Positions 1 to 10,057 are shown, counted from the stretch's first letter. The stretch: 64,000 bases of DNA from Sandarakinorhabdus sp. AAP62 (GCF_000331225.1 NZ_ANFY01000003.1:295001-359000); one strand, 5' to 3'. Notes: generated from the letters alone by a model not told the origin. A program made the numbers and translations.

Positions 1-27
1 CGCCGGCTTATCCCGGCGGGGCTTTTT
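1..27 (+). terminator. Rho-independent terminator of a gene left of the window
   Basis: A six-base stem CGCCGG/CCGGCG (1-6 with 13-18) is followed by GGGCTTTTTG. The T tract lies to the right, so it ends a plus-strand transcript coming from outside the window. The stem may extend further left. Confidence 0.6.
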
Positions 28-37
28 GTTGTTCGGC

Positions 38-424
38 TTACGGCCGCTCCAACACGACCAACGGTGTGAATCCGCCAAAGATCATCCGCTTTCCATCGAA
101 CGGCATCGGGTTCGTCACCGGGTCCATGCGTGGATCGGCTGTTTCGGGGTTGGTCATCCAGCCCGTCATGATGGCATAAGCGGCGTCGCGCGTGGCCTTG
201 TCTGGCCATTCCACCCAGGAAAACACGATTTCTTCGTCTGCCGTCGCCTGCACGGCGCGGCGGAAGTCCGTCTGTTTCCCCTCAGGAACATCGTCCGCCC
301 AGCATTCCATCACGCGCAGCGCGCCCAGATCAATGAACACGCTGTCGCCCAGCTGGGCATGCGCTTCAAACTTGTCCTTGTTTGCAGCCGGAACGGCGAT
401 CACATAGCCGTCGATATAGCTCAT
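38..424 (-). CDS. DUF1428 family protein
   Basis: A 128-residue protein matching the small DUF1428 family (dimeric alpha/beta-barrel fold, function not established). The family hallmarks are an N-terminal YIDGYVIAVP strand, a central ECWADDVPEGK segment, a FSWVEWPDKATRD segment and a C-terminal MIFGGFTPLV strand. Length is normal for the family. The ATG at 424 follows AGGGGAGG at good spacing. It starts 15 bases after the stop of the upstream FAD oxidoreductase gene and probably shares its transcript. No substrate can be inferred. Confidence 0.85.
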   Translation of the reverse strand: MSYIDGYVIAVPAANKDKFEAHAQLGDSVFIDLGALRVMECWADDVPEGKQTDFRRAVQATADEEIVFSWVEWPDKATRDAAYAIMTGWMTNPETADPRMDPVTNPMPFDGKRMIFGGFTPLVVLERP

Positions 425-439
425 CGCGCACGCCTCCCC

Positions 440-1969
440 TCAGAAATTGCGATTGCTCAATCCAAGGCGATCCAGCCAATCGCTGCCAAACACATATTCG
501 CCTTCGCGATCCAGCAGATCGACCCGCGCCGCCAGCCAGCGTTCCAGATCATCGCCATAGGCATCACGCACGCTTGTGGCCGTCGCCTGGTTCAATTTGC
601 CCCAATGTTCGGCATGCGGAATCCCGGCGGCGCGCAGATCGACAATGGCTTGGGCCATCACCTGCCTCGTGGCATTGTTGTCGAGCCCATCGATGTCGAT
701 GATCACACTCTGTGGCCAGCGGATGAAGGCGAGATGGCCCGGCGATTTGCGGGCGTAACGGCAGGCAAAGGCCACCGGTGCCTTGCCAACCTTCTTCAGC
801 GCGGCCTGGAAGATTGCCCTTACGTCGTGCACGAAATCCACCGGCGTCGCTACCGAAGCACCTGCCGTACCGGCGCGCGGCGTCGTGAAGTTGAAGCTCT
901 GCCCCCAGCTGCCAACCCGGCCGTTGATGGGGCTCAATTGATCGGCCAGCACCGCCTTGGTGATGATTGGCGTCAGCCCTGGCGCCGCATCGAGCAGATT
1001 GGCCACCACCGTCGCCAGATTATAGCCCGGGCTGCGCTTGGGCTGTATGCTGTAATCCAGATCATGGCCATCGTCCCAGTCGCAGCGATAGCCGCAGGTG
1101 ACATAGGCAAAACCCTTGTCAATCTGATCATTGATCACCGACTGGAAGAAATAGGGCCGCCGTCCCGCTGCGCCTGGCAGATCGCTGGCGGCAAAATCGG
1201 CATCAGCCAGGCTGCGCATCGCGTTCAGCAACTCCGGCCCGGCCGGCAAGCGCTTGCGGTGGCTTTCAAGCAGGAACCGCGGCACGCTTTCCACCAGCAC
1301 GGCATGCACCACCCCCAGCGCCCCCAGCGACACCAGTGCGGCGGCAAACAGCCGGTCATCACGCATCACGGTGGCACCCAGTTCGGCCGCCAGCCGGCCA
1401 TCGGTGACGGGACGGCTCGCCGGCTCGATCCACAGATTGCGGTCGGGCCCCGGGATCAGCTGGATGGCGCGCACCTGGCTCTGGATGGCGCCATGATCGA
1501 TCGCGGAACCGTGGGTGGAACAGCTCATCGCGCCCACGAATGTCTGCCCGTTCGATGCGCCGGTGGTCGCCAGCGATCGCCCGCGCGGCTCCAGCCACAT
1601 GTTCAGTTCGGCCACCGAAATCCCGGTCTGGCACAGCACCAGGCCTTGTCTGTCCCCCGTAAAGCCGGGATCGACATGGCTGGGCGGCAGCGCAAACAAC
1701 TGGTTGGCATAGCCCGTCGCCAGCGGCCAGCCGCCGGGCACCGACGGCGCCGCCGAAAAGGACCAGGTCGCGCCATGTGCGCGCAGCCGGCGCCGTTCGG
1801 TGAAGGCCTTGCCAATCAGATCCTGCACGGCCGAGGCGCTGGCCCGCATGTCGGCCAGGCTGGCGGTAACGGCACGGTGCAGCTCGTACCGGCCGGCAAT
1901 CGGCACATCCCGTTCGGTGAAATGCCAATTGTGCCAGGTGCGATCGTCAAATTTCAGGATCCGAGCCAT
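440..1969 (-). CDS. FAD-dependent oxidoreductase, aldonolactone oxidase-like
   Basis: A 509-residue flavoprotein. The N-terminal half has the PCMH-type FAD-binding fold (RLRAHGATWSFS near residue 62, STHGSAIDHG near residue 155). The C-terminal half ends in an ALO-type region containing HAEHWGKLN near residue 465; an HW-x-K motif in this place is typical of D-arabinono-1,4-lactone and L-gulono-lactone oxidases. No signal peptide or membrane segment is seen, so it is probably cytoplasmic. Its true sugar-lactone or alcohol substrate is unknown. The ATG at 1969 follows AAGGGGGA. It sits between a lipoprotein gene 12 bases upstream and a DUF1428 gene 15 bases downstream, probably one operon. Confidence 0.8.
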   Translation of the reverse strand: MARILKFDDRTWHNWHFTERDVPIAGRYELHRAVTASLADMRASASAVQDLIGKAFTERRRLRAHGATWSFSAAPSVPGGWPLATGYANQLFALPPSHVDPGFTGDRQGLVLCQTGISVAELNMWLEPRGRSLATTGASNGQTFVGAMSCSTHGSAIDHGAIQSQVRAIQLIPGPDRNLWIEPASRPVTDGRLAAELGATVMRDDRLFAAALVSLGALGVVHAVLVESVPRFLLESHRKRLPAGPELLNAMRSLADADFAASDLPGAAGRRPYFFQSVINDQIDKGFAYVTCGYRCDWDDGHDLDYSIQPKRSPGYNLATVVANLLDAAPGLTPIITKAVLADQLSPINGRVGSWGQSFNFTTPRAGTAGASVATPVDFVHDVRAIFQAALKKVGKAPVAFACRYARKSPGHLAFIRWPQSVIIDIDGLDNNATRQVMAQAIVDLRAAGIPHAEHWGKLNQATATSVRDAYGDDLERWLAARVDLLDREGEYVFGSDWLDRLGLSNRNF

Positions 1970-1981
1970 GCGGCGTCCCCC

Positions 1982-2299
1982 TTATTTCGGAATCTCGCCT
2001 TCACCGGTCGGCAGCTTGCCGCAGCGATAGCGGATGTGGGACGGTTGCCAGAACCCGAGGGTGAGCACGGTCGCCAGCGACTGCAGCAACGAGGTGCGCA
2101 CCTGCACATCGCTGATGCTGTTGGTGCCAACACAGGCTTCGGCCTTCTTCGGATCCTCGATGGCGCCCCAGGCAATGGCATTGCTGGTCACAGGGTGCAG
2201 ATATTGATCGCCGCGATTGGGCACCGGCACGGTGAGGCTGTGATAGGCGCAGCCCGGCAAAGCGCAACAGAGCAGCATGATCGCAAACAGGCGCAACAT
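1982..2299 (-). CDS. Small lipoprotein resembling Bor/Iss
   Basis: A 105-residue lipoprotein precursor. The signal peptide is MLRLFAIMLLCCALPGC, with LPGC as the lipobox, so Cys17 should be acylated and the protein held in the outer or inner membrane. The mature part contains AEACVGTNSISDVQVR followed by LTLGFWQPSHIRYRC; an internal Cys, a V-T/S segment, TLG...P and a C-terminal YRC pattern recall the Bor/Iss family. That match is by eye and moderate. The ATG at 2299 was chosen over an in-frame start 111 bases upstream because GGGGGAAG precedes it and the signal peptide begins there. It leads the lipoprotein-FAD oxidase-DUF1428 group. Confidence 0.7.
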   Translation of the reverse strand: MLRLFAIMLLCCALPGCAYHSLTVPVPNRGDQYLHPVTSNAIAWGAIEDPKKAEACVGTNSISDVQVRTSLLQSLATVLTLGFWQPSHIRYRCGKLPTGEGEIPK

Positions 2300-2408
2300 C
2301 TTCTTCCCCCAAGCAGAATTTGACTGACCCTGTCGTGATGATGCCATGAAGCCGCCGTGCTGGCCAGCGGGCTGGTGATGACCGTTCATCTGTTGCACAA
2401 GGGCCAAC

Positions 2409-2741
2409 ATGGATGATGCATTCGAACTCTATGACCTCAAGGTCGAAGTGATCGCTCCGCCCGGCGCTGCCCTGTGGTGCAACGCCAAGCCGGGTGACTG
2501 GTTCGAACTGCGCGGCGAGCTGCTGTTCCTGCCGCCGGGCCAGGGTTTTTCGATCTACAGCCTCGCCGCCGTGCTGCCGCTGCTAGCGGCCAAGCAACGC
2601 GCCACCGACCCCAACGACTGGATGGACAGCGACGCCGAAATCGCCTGCCCCGATCCCAATTGCCCATCCCGCCTGCGCATCACCCGCCTGACCAAGCGCA
2701 GCTTCCGCCGCGCCGAGACCACGGCAACGGTGAAACCATGA
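2409..2741 (+). CDS. TIGR04076 family protein
   Basis: A 110-residue cytoplasmic protein. It has the TIGR04076 layout: an ELYDLKVEVIAPPG first strand, a KPGDWFELRGELLFLPPGQGFSIYSLAAVLPLL core with the G-D-x-F and PxG-F-x-x-Y/S motifs, and a C-terminal IACPDPNCPSRLRITRL segment with two Cys that could bind metal. The family has no firm function. The start lies 109 bases from the divergent lipoprotein gene, so both promoters must be in that gap. The stop overlaps the start of the downstream aldo/keto reductase (ATGA), so the two are translationally coupled. Confidence 0.75.
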   Translation: MDDAFELYDLKVEVIAPPGAALWCNAKPGDWFELRGELLFLPPGQGFSIYSLAAVLPLLAAKQRATDPNDWMDSDAEIACPDPNCPSRLRITRLTKRSFRRAETTATVKP

Positions 2742-3781
2742 GCGTCGAGCGCACCACACTGGCCCCCGGCCACGAGATTTCGCGGATCATCCGTGGCGGC
2801 TGGCAGCTCGCCGGCGATCACGGACCGGTTGAGCGCGACAGCCTGAACGATGGCTTCCTCGCCTTCTTCGATGCCGGCATCACCACGCTGGATTGCGCCG
2901 ATATCTACACCGGCGTGGAAGAAATGATCGGCGATTTCCGCCGCCATCTTGGCCAGGCGCGCGGTGCTGAAGCGCTGGCCCGGCTGAAGGTGCACACCAA
3001 GTTCGTGCCCGATCTTACCCTGTTGCCCACCATTACCCGCGCCGATGTGGAAGCCATCATCGATCGCAGTCGCGCCCGGCTCGGCATGGACCGGCTCGAT
3101 CTGGTGCAGTTCCACTGGTGGGATTATGCCCAGCCGCGCTGCATCGAAACGCTGCTGCACCTGCAGGCGTTGCAGCAAGCCGGCAAGATCGCCCACATCG
3201 CCGGCACCAATTTCGATGCGTCCCACGTTGCCGCATTCGCCGCCGCCGGCGCGCCGCTCACCAGCATTCAGGTGCAATATTCCCTGCTCGATCGTCGCCC
3301 GGCCGGCGACTTCACTGCCACTGCCGCCGCCAGCAACACCGGCCTGATCTGCTATGGCGCGCTGGCCGGCGGCTTCCTCTCCGCCCGCTGGCTCGGGGCA
3401 CAGGATCCCGCCGAAACCCTCTCCAACCGCAGCCTGATCAAATATCGCCTGATCATCGATGAATGCGGCGGGTGGGACGCGTTCCAGGCGCTGTTGCGCG
3501 CGCTCGACCGCATCGCCCAGGCGCACGCCGTCCCGCTCTCCGCCGTCGCCGCGCGCTGGGTGCTCGATCAACCTGGCGTCAGCGCCGTCATCATCGGCGC
3601 CCGCCACGCCGGCCACCTGGCCGACACGCTGGCCATCGCCGCCTTGCGCCTCTCCGCCGCTGACCATGCCGCCATTGCCGCCGTGCTGACGCCGGGTCCG
3701 CAAGGCGATGTCTATGCGCTGGAACGCGACCGGGAAGGGCGGCATGGGCGGATCATGAAGTATAATCTGAACAAGAACTAA
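2738..3781 (+). CDS. Aldo/keto reductase
   Basis: A 347-residue (beta/alpha)8 NAD(P)H-dependent oxidoreductase. The usual tetrad can be placed: Asp and Tyr in LDCADIYTG near residue 50, Lys in KVHTKF near residue 88, and His in LVQFHWWDY near residue 125. A cofactor-binding end, PGVSAVIIGARHAGHL, lies near residue 287. The chosen ATG at 2738 overlaps the TIGR04076 stop; the reading frame stays open further upstream but only inside that gene. The 3' end faces cysNC across a 60-base junction filled by a palindromic repeat. The substrate is not predictable. Confidence 0.88.
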   Translation: MSVERTTLAPGHEISRIIRGGWQLAGDHGPVERDSLNDGFLAFFDAGITTLDCADIYTGVEEMIGDFRRHLGQARGAEALARLKVHTKFVPDLTLLPTITRADVEAIIDRSRARLGMDRLDLVQFHWWDYAQPRCIETLLHLQALQQAGKIAHIAGTNFDASHVAAFAAAGAPLTSIQVQYSLLDRRPAGDFTATAAASNTGLICYGALAGGFLSARWLGAQDPAETLSNRSLIKYRLIIDECGGWDAFQALLRALDRIAQAHAVPLSAVAARWVLDQPGVSAVIIGARHAGHLADTLAIAALRLSAADHAAIAAVLTPGPQGDVYALERDREGRHGRIMKYNLNKN

Positions 3782-3784
3782 GTG

Positions 3785-3826
3785 GCCTCCGGCGGACAGG
3801 GGCTGAGCACCTGCCCCGCCGGAGGC
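3785..3826. repeat. GC-rich palindromic repeat, family A copy 1
   Basis: An 11-bp perfect inverted repeat (GCCTCCGGCGG, 3785-3795, with 3816-3826) encloses a second CAGG/CCTG pairing. It occupies the junction of two convergent genes and could serve as a bidirectional terminator. Its left half, GGCCTCCGGCGG-CAGG, recurs at 14469, 57587 and (inverted) 57831. Confidence 0.7.
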
Positions 3827-3841
3827 TCTCTCGCTCCCTCT

Positions 3842-5701
3842 TCACCCGATGATATCGCGCGCCCGCAGCCAGGTGATGATCGCCTCGGCCGCGTCGGCTT
3901 CGCTCATTTCTTGCGTCTTGATGTGCAGCTGCGGCGCTTCAGGCGCTTCGTAGGGGCTGTCGATGCCAGTGAAGTTGCGCAGCTCGCCGCTGGCGGCCTT
4001 GGCGTAGAGGCCTTTGGGGTCGCGGGACTGGCAGACTTCGAGCGGGGTATCGACGAAGACTTCGATGAAGCGGTCAGCACCCACCAAAGCCCGCGCCATT
4101 TCGCGTTCGGAGCGGAAGGGCGAGATGAAGGAGCAGGTGACGATCAGTCCGGCGTCGGCCATCAGTTTGGCGACTTCGCCGATGCGGCGGATGTTTTCGA
4201 CACGGTCGGCATCGGTGAAGCCCAAGTCGCGGTTGAGGCCGTGGCGGACATTGTCGCCATCCAGCGCGTAGGTGTGGCAGCTGAGCGCGGCGAGGCGGGC
4301 TTCGACCAGGTTGGCAATGGTGGATTTGCCGCTGCCTGAAAGCCCGGTGAACCAGATCACGGCGGGTTGATGGCCGTTCAGCGCGCTGCGCTGGGCCTGG
4401 GTGACTGTCATCGGTTGCAGGTGGATGTTGCTGGCGCGCCTGAGGGCGTGGCGGATCATGCCGGCGCCGACGGTGTTGTTGGTGTAGCGATCGATCAGGA
4501 TGAAGCCGCCGGTGTCCCGGCAGTCGGTGTAGGGATCGAACAGCAGCGGCGCGGTGGTTTCGAGGTTGGCGAGGCCAATCTCGTTCATGGCGAGCGTGCG
4601 GGCCGGGCGTTCGTCGAGCGTGGTGATATCGATGCGGTGTTTCAGCAGCGTGACCGAGGCCGGGGTGGTGAGGGGCCCGGATTTGAGCAGGTAGGAGCGG
4701 CCGGGTTTCAGCGCGTCTTCATCCAGCCAGATCAGATCGGCGGCGAATTGCTGGGCGACGGCGGGCCGGCTTTCCGGGCTGACCAGCATGTCGCCGCGCG
4801 AGATGTCGATCTCGTCTTCCAGCACCAGGGTGACGGCCGCCTCCGGGCCGGCGCCGGCGAGATCGCCATCGACGGTGACGATGCGGGCGACCTTGCTGGC
4901 CTTGCCTGACCGCGCCGTGACGATGGGGTCGCCGGGCTTCACCTGTCCGGCAACGATGGTGCCGGCATAGCCACGGAAATGGGCATCGGGGCGGTTCACC
5001 CATTGCACCGGGAAGCGCAGGGGCCCGCTGGCATCGGTGGCGGCGAGTTCGATGCTTTCCAGATGCGCGATCAGGGTGGGCCCATCGTACCAGGCCATTT
5101 CGGCGGCCGGGCTGGCGAGGTTGAGGCCGGCGCGGGCGGCCATCGGGATGGCGGTGAAGCCGGCAAAGCCCAGCCGTTCGGCGATGGTGGTGTATTCGGC
5201 GACGATGGCGCGAAACCGTGCCTCGTCAAAGCCGACAAGGTCCATCTTGTTCACGGCGAGCACGATGTGGCCGATGCCCATCAGCGAGGCTATGAAGCTG
5301 TGGCGGCGCGTCTGCGGCAGCAGGCCCTTGGACGCATCAACGAGGATGATCGCCAGATCGGCGGTGGAGGCGCCGGTGGCCATGTTGCGCGTATATTGTT
5401 CGTGGCCGGGCGTATCGGCGATGATGAAGCGGCGGCGCGGTGTGGCGAAGAAGCGCCATGCGACATCGATGGTGATGCCCTGCTCGCGCTCGGCCTCCAG
5501 CCCGTCGAGCAGCAGGGCGTAATCGATTTCGCCGCCGGTGGTGCCGTGCTTGCGGCTGTCCGTGGCAAGGGTGTTCAGCGTGTCGTCCATGATGGCCTGG
5601 CTGTCGTACAGCAGGCGGCCAATCAGGGTGGACTTGCCGTCGTCCACCGATCCGCAGGTGATGAGGCGCAGCACGCCGTCACGGTTGAGGGCAGTGGCCA
5701 T
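3842..5701 (-). CDS. cysNC: Bifunctional sulfate adenylyltransferase subunit 1 / adenylylsulfate kinase
   Basis: A 619-residue fusion. The N-terminal part is the CysN GTPase that drives APS synthesis by CysD: P-loop GSVDDGKS (17-24), DTPGH (96-100), NKMD (151-154), then EF-Tu-like domains 2 and 3. The C-terminal part from about residue 445 is APS kinase (CysC) with P-loop GLSGSGKS and the [15 protein letters not shown] segment, making PAPS from APS and ATP. This fused form is common in alphaproteobacteria. The ATG at 5701 shares one base with the cysD stop (TGATG), which should couple their translation at the one-to-one ratio the complex needs. No cysH or sulfite reductase gene is in the window. 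Confidence 0.97.
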   Translation of the reverse strand: MATALNRDGVLRLITCGSVDDGKSTLIGRLLYDSQAIMDDTLNTLATDSRKHGTTGGEIDYALLLDGLEAEREQGITIDVAWRFFATPRRRFIIADTPGHEQYTRNMATGASTADLAIILVDASKGLLPQTRRHSFIASLMGIGHIVLAVNKMDLVGFDEARFRAIVAEYTTIAERLGFAGFTAIPMAARAGLNLASPAAEMAWYDGPTLIAHLESIELAATDASGPLRFPVQWVNRPDAHFRGYAGTIVAGQVKPGDPIVTARSGKASKVARIVTVDGDLAGAGPEAAVTLVLEDEIDISRGDMLVSPESRPAVAQQFAADLIWLDEDALKPGRSYLLKSGPLTTPASVTLLKHRIDITTLDERPARTLAMNEIGLANLETTAPLLFDPYTDCRDTGGFILIDRYTNNTVGAGMIRHALRRASNIHLQPMTVTQAQRSALNGHQPAVIWFTGLSGSGKSTIANLVEARLAALSCHTYALDGDNVRHGLNRDLGFTDADRVENIRRIGEVAKLMADAGLIVTCSFISPFRSEREMARALVGADRFIEVFVDTPLEVCQSRDPKGLYAKAASGELRNFTGIDSPYEAPEAPQLHIKTQEMSEADAAEAIITWLRARDIIG

Positions 5702-6678
5702 CAGAAATACCCCTGCCGCTTCTTCTGCTCCATCGATCCGTCGCCGTCGCGATCGATCACCCGGCCCTGGCGTTCGGAGGTGCGGGTATCGGCCATTTCG
5801 GCCACGATATCGGCCAGCGTTTCGGCTTCGGACTCCACCGCACCGGTGAGCGGGTAGCAGCCCAGGGTGCGGAAGCGGATCCGGCGCATCATCGGCGTTT
5901 CGCCTGGCTGCAATGGCAGGCGATCATCATCCACCATCAGCAGCACATCATCGCGGATCACGGTGGGGCGAACGTCGGCGAAATAGAGCGGCACCACCGG
6001 GATGGTTTCGGCCTCGATGTAACGCCACACATCGAGCTCGGTCCAGTTGGAGATGGGGAAGACGCGCATGGATTCACCGGGGCCAACGCGCGTGTTGTAG
6101 GTGCGCCAGAATTCCGGGCGCTGGCGGCGCGGGTCCCAGCCCTGGTGGGCGTCGCGGAACGAGAAGATGCGCTCCTTGGCGCGGGATTTCTCTTCGTCAC
6201 GGCGGCCGCCGCCGATGGCCGCGTCAAAGCCGCCGTCGGTCAGTGCTTGCAGCAGGCCGGTGGTGCGCATCACTTCGGTGTGCAGCGCCGATCCGTGGAC
6301 GAAGGGATTGATGCCGCGCGCCGCCCCTTCCTCGTTCACATGCACGCGGATATCGATGCCCAGCGCGTCCCGCAGCGTGTCGCGGAACGATCCCATGGCG
6401 GCGAATTCCCACAGGCTGTCGACATGCAGCAGCGGGAAGGGCGGCAGCGACGGCCAGAACGCCTTCAGCGCCAGGTGCAGCATCACCGTTGAATCCTTGC
6501 CGATGCTGTAGAGCATCACCGGCGTGCGGAACGAGGCCGCCACCTCGCGCAGGATGTGGATGGCCTCCGCCTCCAGCCGCGCCAGATCGGGCGGCAGGGC
6601 CGGCCCCCGGCCGCGTGCACGGGCGTCCGGGTCGGAAAACCGCCTTGCATAGGCGGCAATTGCGGCGTCGCTCTCCAT
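5701..6678 (-). CDS. cysD: Sulfate adenylyltransferase subunit 2
   Basis: A 325-residue ATP pyrophosphatase-family subunit that adenylates sulfate to APS together with CysN. The PP-loop [15 protein letters not shown] lies near residue 60. Further family segments are [22 protein letters not shown] near 155, [13 protein letters not shown] near 210 and a C-terminal [23 protein letters not shown] tail. Two adjacent starts are possible, GTG at 6681 and ATG at 6678; ATG sits better behind AAGGCAG. It is the first gene of the cysD-cysNC pair, and 319 bases separate it from the divergent TonB receptor gene. Confidence 0.96.
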   Translation of the reverse strand: MESDAAIAAYARRFSDPDARARGRGPALPPDLARLEAEAIHILREVAASFRTPVMLYSIGKDSTVMLHLALKAFWPSLPPFPLLHVDSLWEFAAMGSFRDTLRDALGIDIRVHVNEEGAARGINPFVHGSALHTEVMRTTGLLQALTDGGFDAAIGGGRRDEEKSRAKERIFSFRDAHQGWDPRRQRPEFWRTYNTRVGPGESMRVFPISNWTELDVWRYIEAETIPVVPLYFADVRPTVIRDDVLLMVDDDRLPLQPGETPMMRRIRFRTLGCYPLTGAVESEAETLADIVAEMADTRTSERQGRVIDRDGDGSMEQKKRQGYF

Positions 6679-6997
6679 CACTCTGCCTTAGAGCCATCAT
6701 GGCGGGAGCAAAAGGCCGATATGCCGCGCCTGTCGCTGAGGCACGGCAAAGCTGGGCTTTGTTATTGTGGCGAAATGGTCACACAAAGAGGCGGAAACGA
6801 CCCTGCGGGCGTTTGCGCGCTTTACACGGCGACGGGGTTTTCACAAAACGTACACAGGCCTGTAGAGGGGCTGGGTGTTGTGCCGTGGTGCCGAAAAGGC
6901 GCCACTTGATGGATGGTTTGCAGCCGAAAGGCTGTCGGCCGTCCTTTTTGATGCGGCGCAGCTCCCTGAAAATTTGGTCAACAGAAGGGATTTTTCC
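6679..6997. other. Intergenic region between cysD and the TonB receptor gene
   Basis: No gene of its own is seen in these 319 bases. They must hold divergent promoters for cysD and the receptor gene. A small hairpin CAGCC-GAAA-GGCTG (6921-6934) followed by a T-rich CCTTTTTG (6943-6950) lies about 50 bases before the receptor start and could be a leader structure. No known riboswitch is recognisable. Confidence 0.4.
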
Positions 6998-9900
6998 GTG
7001 ACGCAATTCAAGAACTCGCCTCGCCGCCTGGCGCTGACGACCAGCGCCCTGACGCTGGCTTTCGCCATGGCGTCGGCTCCGGCGTTCGCCCAGCAGACGG
7101 CGGCTGCCGAAGAAGCTGCTGCTGATGAAGCCATTGTCGTCACCGGTTCGCGCATCGCGCGGCGTGACCTCGACACGCCGGCCCCGTTGGCTGTCGTGTC
7201 TGGCGTGGAATTCAAGAATTTCGGCGCCGTGAACGTTGAAAGCATCATCAACACGCTGCCGCAGGTGGTGCCGGGCACCACCGCCTTCTCGAACAACCCG
7301 GGCGGCGGCGTCGCCACCCTCAACCTGCGCGGCCTTGGCGCCACCCGCACCTCGGTGCTGGTCAACGGCCGTCGCTGGATGTTCTACAGCACCAACCAGG
7401 TCGTCGACCTCAACACCATTCCGCAGTTCCTGCTGGAAGGCGTGGAAACCATCACCGGCGGTGCTTCGGCAGTCTACGGTTCGGACGCCATTGCCGGCGT
7501 CGTCAACTTCAAGCTGAAGAACCTGGAAGGCTTCCAGGCCAATGTGACCCAGAGCCTGACCGAGCGCGGCGATGGCAACCGCCTCGACATGAACGTGGCG
7601 TTCGGTGGTTCCTTCGGTGACGGCCGCGGCCATGCCACGGTCTATGCCAGCTACTACAACCGCAAGCCGGTGTTCCAGGGCGAGCGTCCGTTCTCGGCGA
7701 CTGCGTTTGCTGACAACGCGACGGCCACGGGCTTCACCTCGGGTGGTTCTGCCGCCACCCCGGCCGGCCGTCTGGCGGTTGCCGCTTCCAACACCTTCCT
7801 GACCCCGGGCACCCCGACTTCGACCATCTGCGATGCGCTGGGCGCCACGCAGCCGGCCGGCTGCAACGTGCTGCCGCTGGGCGTCGGTGCATTCGGCACT
7901 TCGCTGGGCGGCACCTTTGATTCGACCACGGCCAGCGCGCGCCCCTTCAGCGGCGCGACCGATCTCTACAACTATGCGCCGGTCAACTATCTGATGGTGC
8001 CGCAAGAGCGTTACCTGTTCGGTGGTTACGCTGATTACGAAATCACCAAGGGTGTGACGGCCTACACCGAAGTTTCGTATGTGCAGAACAATGTGCGTGC
8101 GCAGCTGGCCGCGACCCCGGTCACCGGCACCTTCAACGTGCGTCTCGCCACCGTGGCGCCGTTCCTGTCGGCTGCTGACAACACCCTGCTGCAGCAGATC
8201 GATGCCAACGAAACCGCGATCAACGCGGCGCGCGCTGCTGCCGGCCTGACCGGCAATGCCGCGACGCTGTACAGCCCGACCGGTGCCAACGCCATCGCCA
8301 ACGGCCCCGGCGTGATTGCCGCGACGATCAACCGTCGCGTCACCGATATCAATGCCCGTATCAACAACGACGAGCGCAGCGCCTTCCGCGTGCTGTTCGG
8401 TCTGCGTGGCGATATCGGCAGCGGCTGGAACTACGACGCCTATTATTCGTTCGCGCGTACCCGCAACAGCAACATCCAGGAAGGCAACGTGTCGCGTTCC
8501 GCCTTCCAGCGTGGCCTTGACGGCACCGCCGGTGCTGTGGCGCTCGATATCTTCGGCGAAAACTCGCTGTCGCCGGCGATGGCCAGCGCCATCTCGATCA
8601 TCGCGCAGAACACCACTGTTTCGACGCTGGAAGTGGCCCAGGCCAACGTTGGCGGTCCGCTGTTCAACCTCGGTTGGGGCGGTGGCGACGTCGCCGTCAA
8701 CGGCGGTTTCGAATATCGCCGCGTGACCTCGCAGTTCATCCCGGACACTGCGCTGTCGTCGGGTGACGTGATCGGTTTCAACGCCACCAACCCGACCCGC
8801 GGCGGTTACCACGCCAAGGAAGTGTTCGGTGAAATCATCGTGCCGATCGCCGCTGATCAGCCGTTCTTCCAGCGCCTGGAAGTCACTGCTGCCGGCCGTT
8901 ATTCGGACTACAACCTGCCGACCGTCGGCGGCGTGTGGACCTATGCGGTTGGCGCTCAGTGGAGCCCGATCAAGGACATCACCTTCCGTGGCCAGTATAG
9001 CCGCGCCGTTCGCGCTCCGAACGTCGGCGAACTGTTCGGCGGTGGCGGCATCGGCTTCCCGACTGCTACCGATCCGTGCACCACGGCGGCTGCTCTTGCT
9101 GCTGGCCCGCTGCGCAACACCTGCATCGGTACCGGCGTGCCGGCGGCCAACCTTGGCCAGGGCATCCCGTCGGCTCTGCAGCCCAACACCCAGCTGCAGG
9201 CTCGCACGGGCGGTAACCCGAACCTGAACGCCGAACAGGCTGATACCTGGACCGCCGGTGTCGTGCTGAAGCCCAGCTTCATCCCGCGCCTGTCGATCAC
9301 GGTTGACTATTTCAACATCGAAATTGGCAACGCTGTTGCCACGGCCGGTGGTGGCGCTGCCAACATCCTCAACCTGTGCTTCAACACCTTCCAGGATCCG
9401 ACCAACGGCTTCTGCCAGCTGATCAATCGCAACGACTCGACCGGTGCGCTTGATGGTTCGACCAACCCCGACGGCACGATCGCCTCGATCTTCGCCGGTG
9501 TGGCCAACCTGTCCTCGCTGAAGACCCGCGGTTTCGACATCGGCGTGGATTACACCATCCCGCTGCAGTTCGGCCTGTTTGGCAATGAATCCCGCGTCAA
9601 CCTGAACTTCCTGGGCTCGATCTATCAGCGCAATACCTTCACCCCGGTGCTGGGTATCAACAACGTGATCGAGTGCGCTGGCTTCTTTGGCGCGCGTTGC
9701 GGCACCCCGCAGGGCAAGTTCCAGAGCCAGAGCCGCCTGACCTGGATGGATGGCAACATGACCACCAACGTGCGCTGGCGCTACCTGGCTGCGGTCAAGG
9801 ATGACAACGACGCCGTCCGCTTCGTTGTGGAACGCATCCCGGCCTACAGCCTGTTCGATCTGTCCTTCAACTATGACGTGACCGACAACGTGGCCATTAC

Positions 9901-10033
9901 GGCAGGTATCAACAACCTGTTCGACAAGAAGCCGCCGATCATCGGCACCAACCAGGAGCAGGCCAACACCTACGCCGGCGTTTACGACGTGCTGGGTCGC
10001 GACTTCTTCATCTCGGTTGGCTTCCGCTTCTAA
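6998..10033 (+). CDS. TonB-dependent receptor
   Basis: A 1011-residue outer-membrane active transporter. The signal peptide is MTQFKNSPRRLALTTSALTL onward, cleaved near AFA-QQ. A TonB-box-like EAIVVTGSRI is followed by a plug domain (TLPQVVPG, LNLRGLG, VLVNGRRW, ITGGASAVYGSDAIAGVVNF) and a beta-barrel ending INNLFDKKPP...FFISVGFRF with the terminal aromatic residue. The GTG at 6998 was chosen because AGAAGGGA lies 7 bases before it and the signal peptide begins there; the frame is open for 41 more codons upstream without one. The ligand is unknown. A strong terminator follows. Confidence 0.93.
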   Translation: MTQFKNSPRRLALTTSALTLAFAMASAPAFAQQTAAAEEAAADEAIVVTGSRIARRDLDTPAPLAVVSGVEFKNFGAVNVESIINTLPQVVPGTTAFSNNPGGGVATLNLRGLGATRTSVLVNGRRWMFYSTNQVVDLNTIPQFLLEGVETITGGASAVYGSDAIAGVVNFKLKNLEGFQANVTQSLTERGDGNRLDMNVAFGGSFGDGRGHATVYASYYNRKPVFQGERPFSATAFADNATATGFTSGGSAATPAGRLAVAASNTFLTPGTPTSTICDALGATQPAGCNVLPLGVGAFGTSLGGTFDSTTASARPFSGATDLYNYAPVNYLMVPQERYLFGGYADYEITKGVTAYTEVSYVQNNVRAQLAATPVTGTFNVRLATVAPFLSAADNTLLQQIDANETAINAARAAAGLTGNAATLYSPTGANAIANGPGVIAATINRRVTDINARINNDERSAFRVLFGLRGDIGSGWNYDAYYSFARTRNSNIQEGNVSRSAFQRGLDGTAGAVALDIFGENSLSPAMASAISIIAQNTTVSTLEVAQANVGGPLFNLGWGGGDVAVNGGFEYRRVTSQFIPDTALSSGDVIGFNATNPTRGGYHAKEVFGEIIVPIAADQPFFQRLEVTAAGRYSDYNLPTVGGVWTYAVGAQWSPIKDITFRGQYSRAVRAPNVGELFGGGGIGFPTATDPCTTAAALAAGPLRNTCIGTGVPAANLGQGIPSALQPNTQLQARTGGNPNLNAEQADTWTAGVVLKPSFIPRLSITVDYFNIEIGNAVATAGGGAANILNLCFNTFQDPTNGFCQLINRNDSTGALDGSTNPDGTIASIFAGVANLSSLKTRGFDIGVDYTIPLQFGLFGNESRVNLNFLGSIYQRNTFTPVLGINNVIECAGFFGARCGTPQGKFQSQSRLTWMDGNMTTNVRWRYLAAVKDDNDAVRFVVERIPAYSLFDLSFNYDVTDNVAITAGINNLFDKKPPIIGTNQEQANTYAGVYDVLGRDFFISVGFRF

Positions 10034-10057
10034 TCGCGGACGTCTGACGCAAGATCA

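Noticed and set aside
26-2323. A 765-codon open frame on the plus strand across the DUF1428, FAD oxidase and lipoprotein genes
   Set aside because: It is antisense to genes with clear family motifs; long antisense frames are normal in DNA of this GC content.
6841-6997. Possible riboswitch before the TonB receptor
   Set aside because: Only a small GAAA hairpin and a T run; no cobalamin, FMN or other known conserved core could be found.
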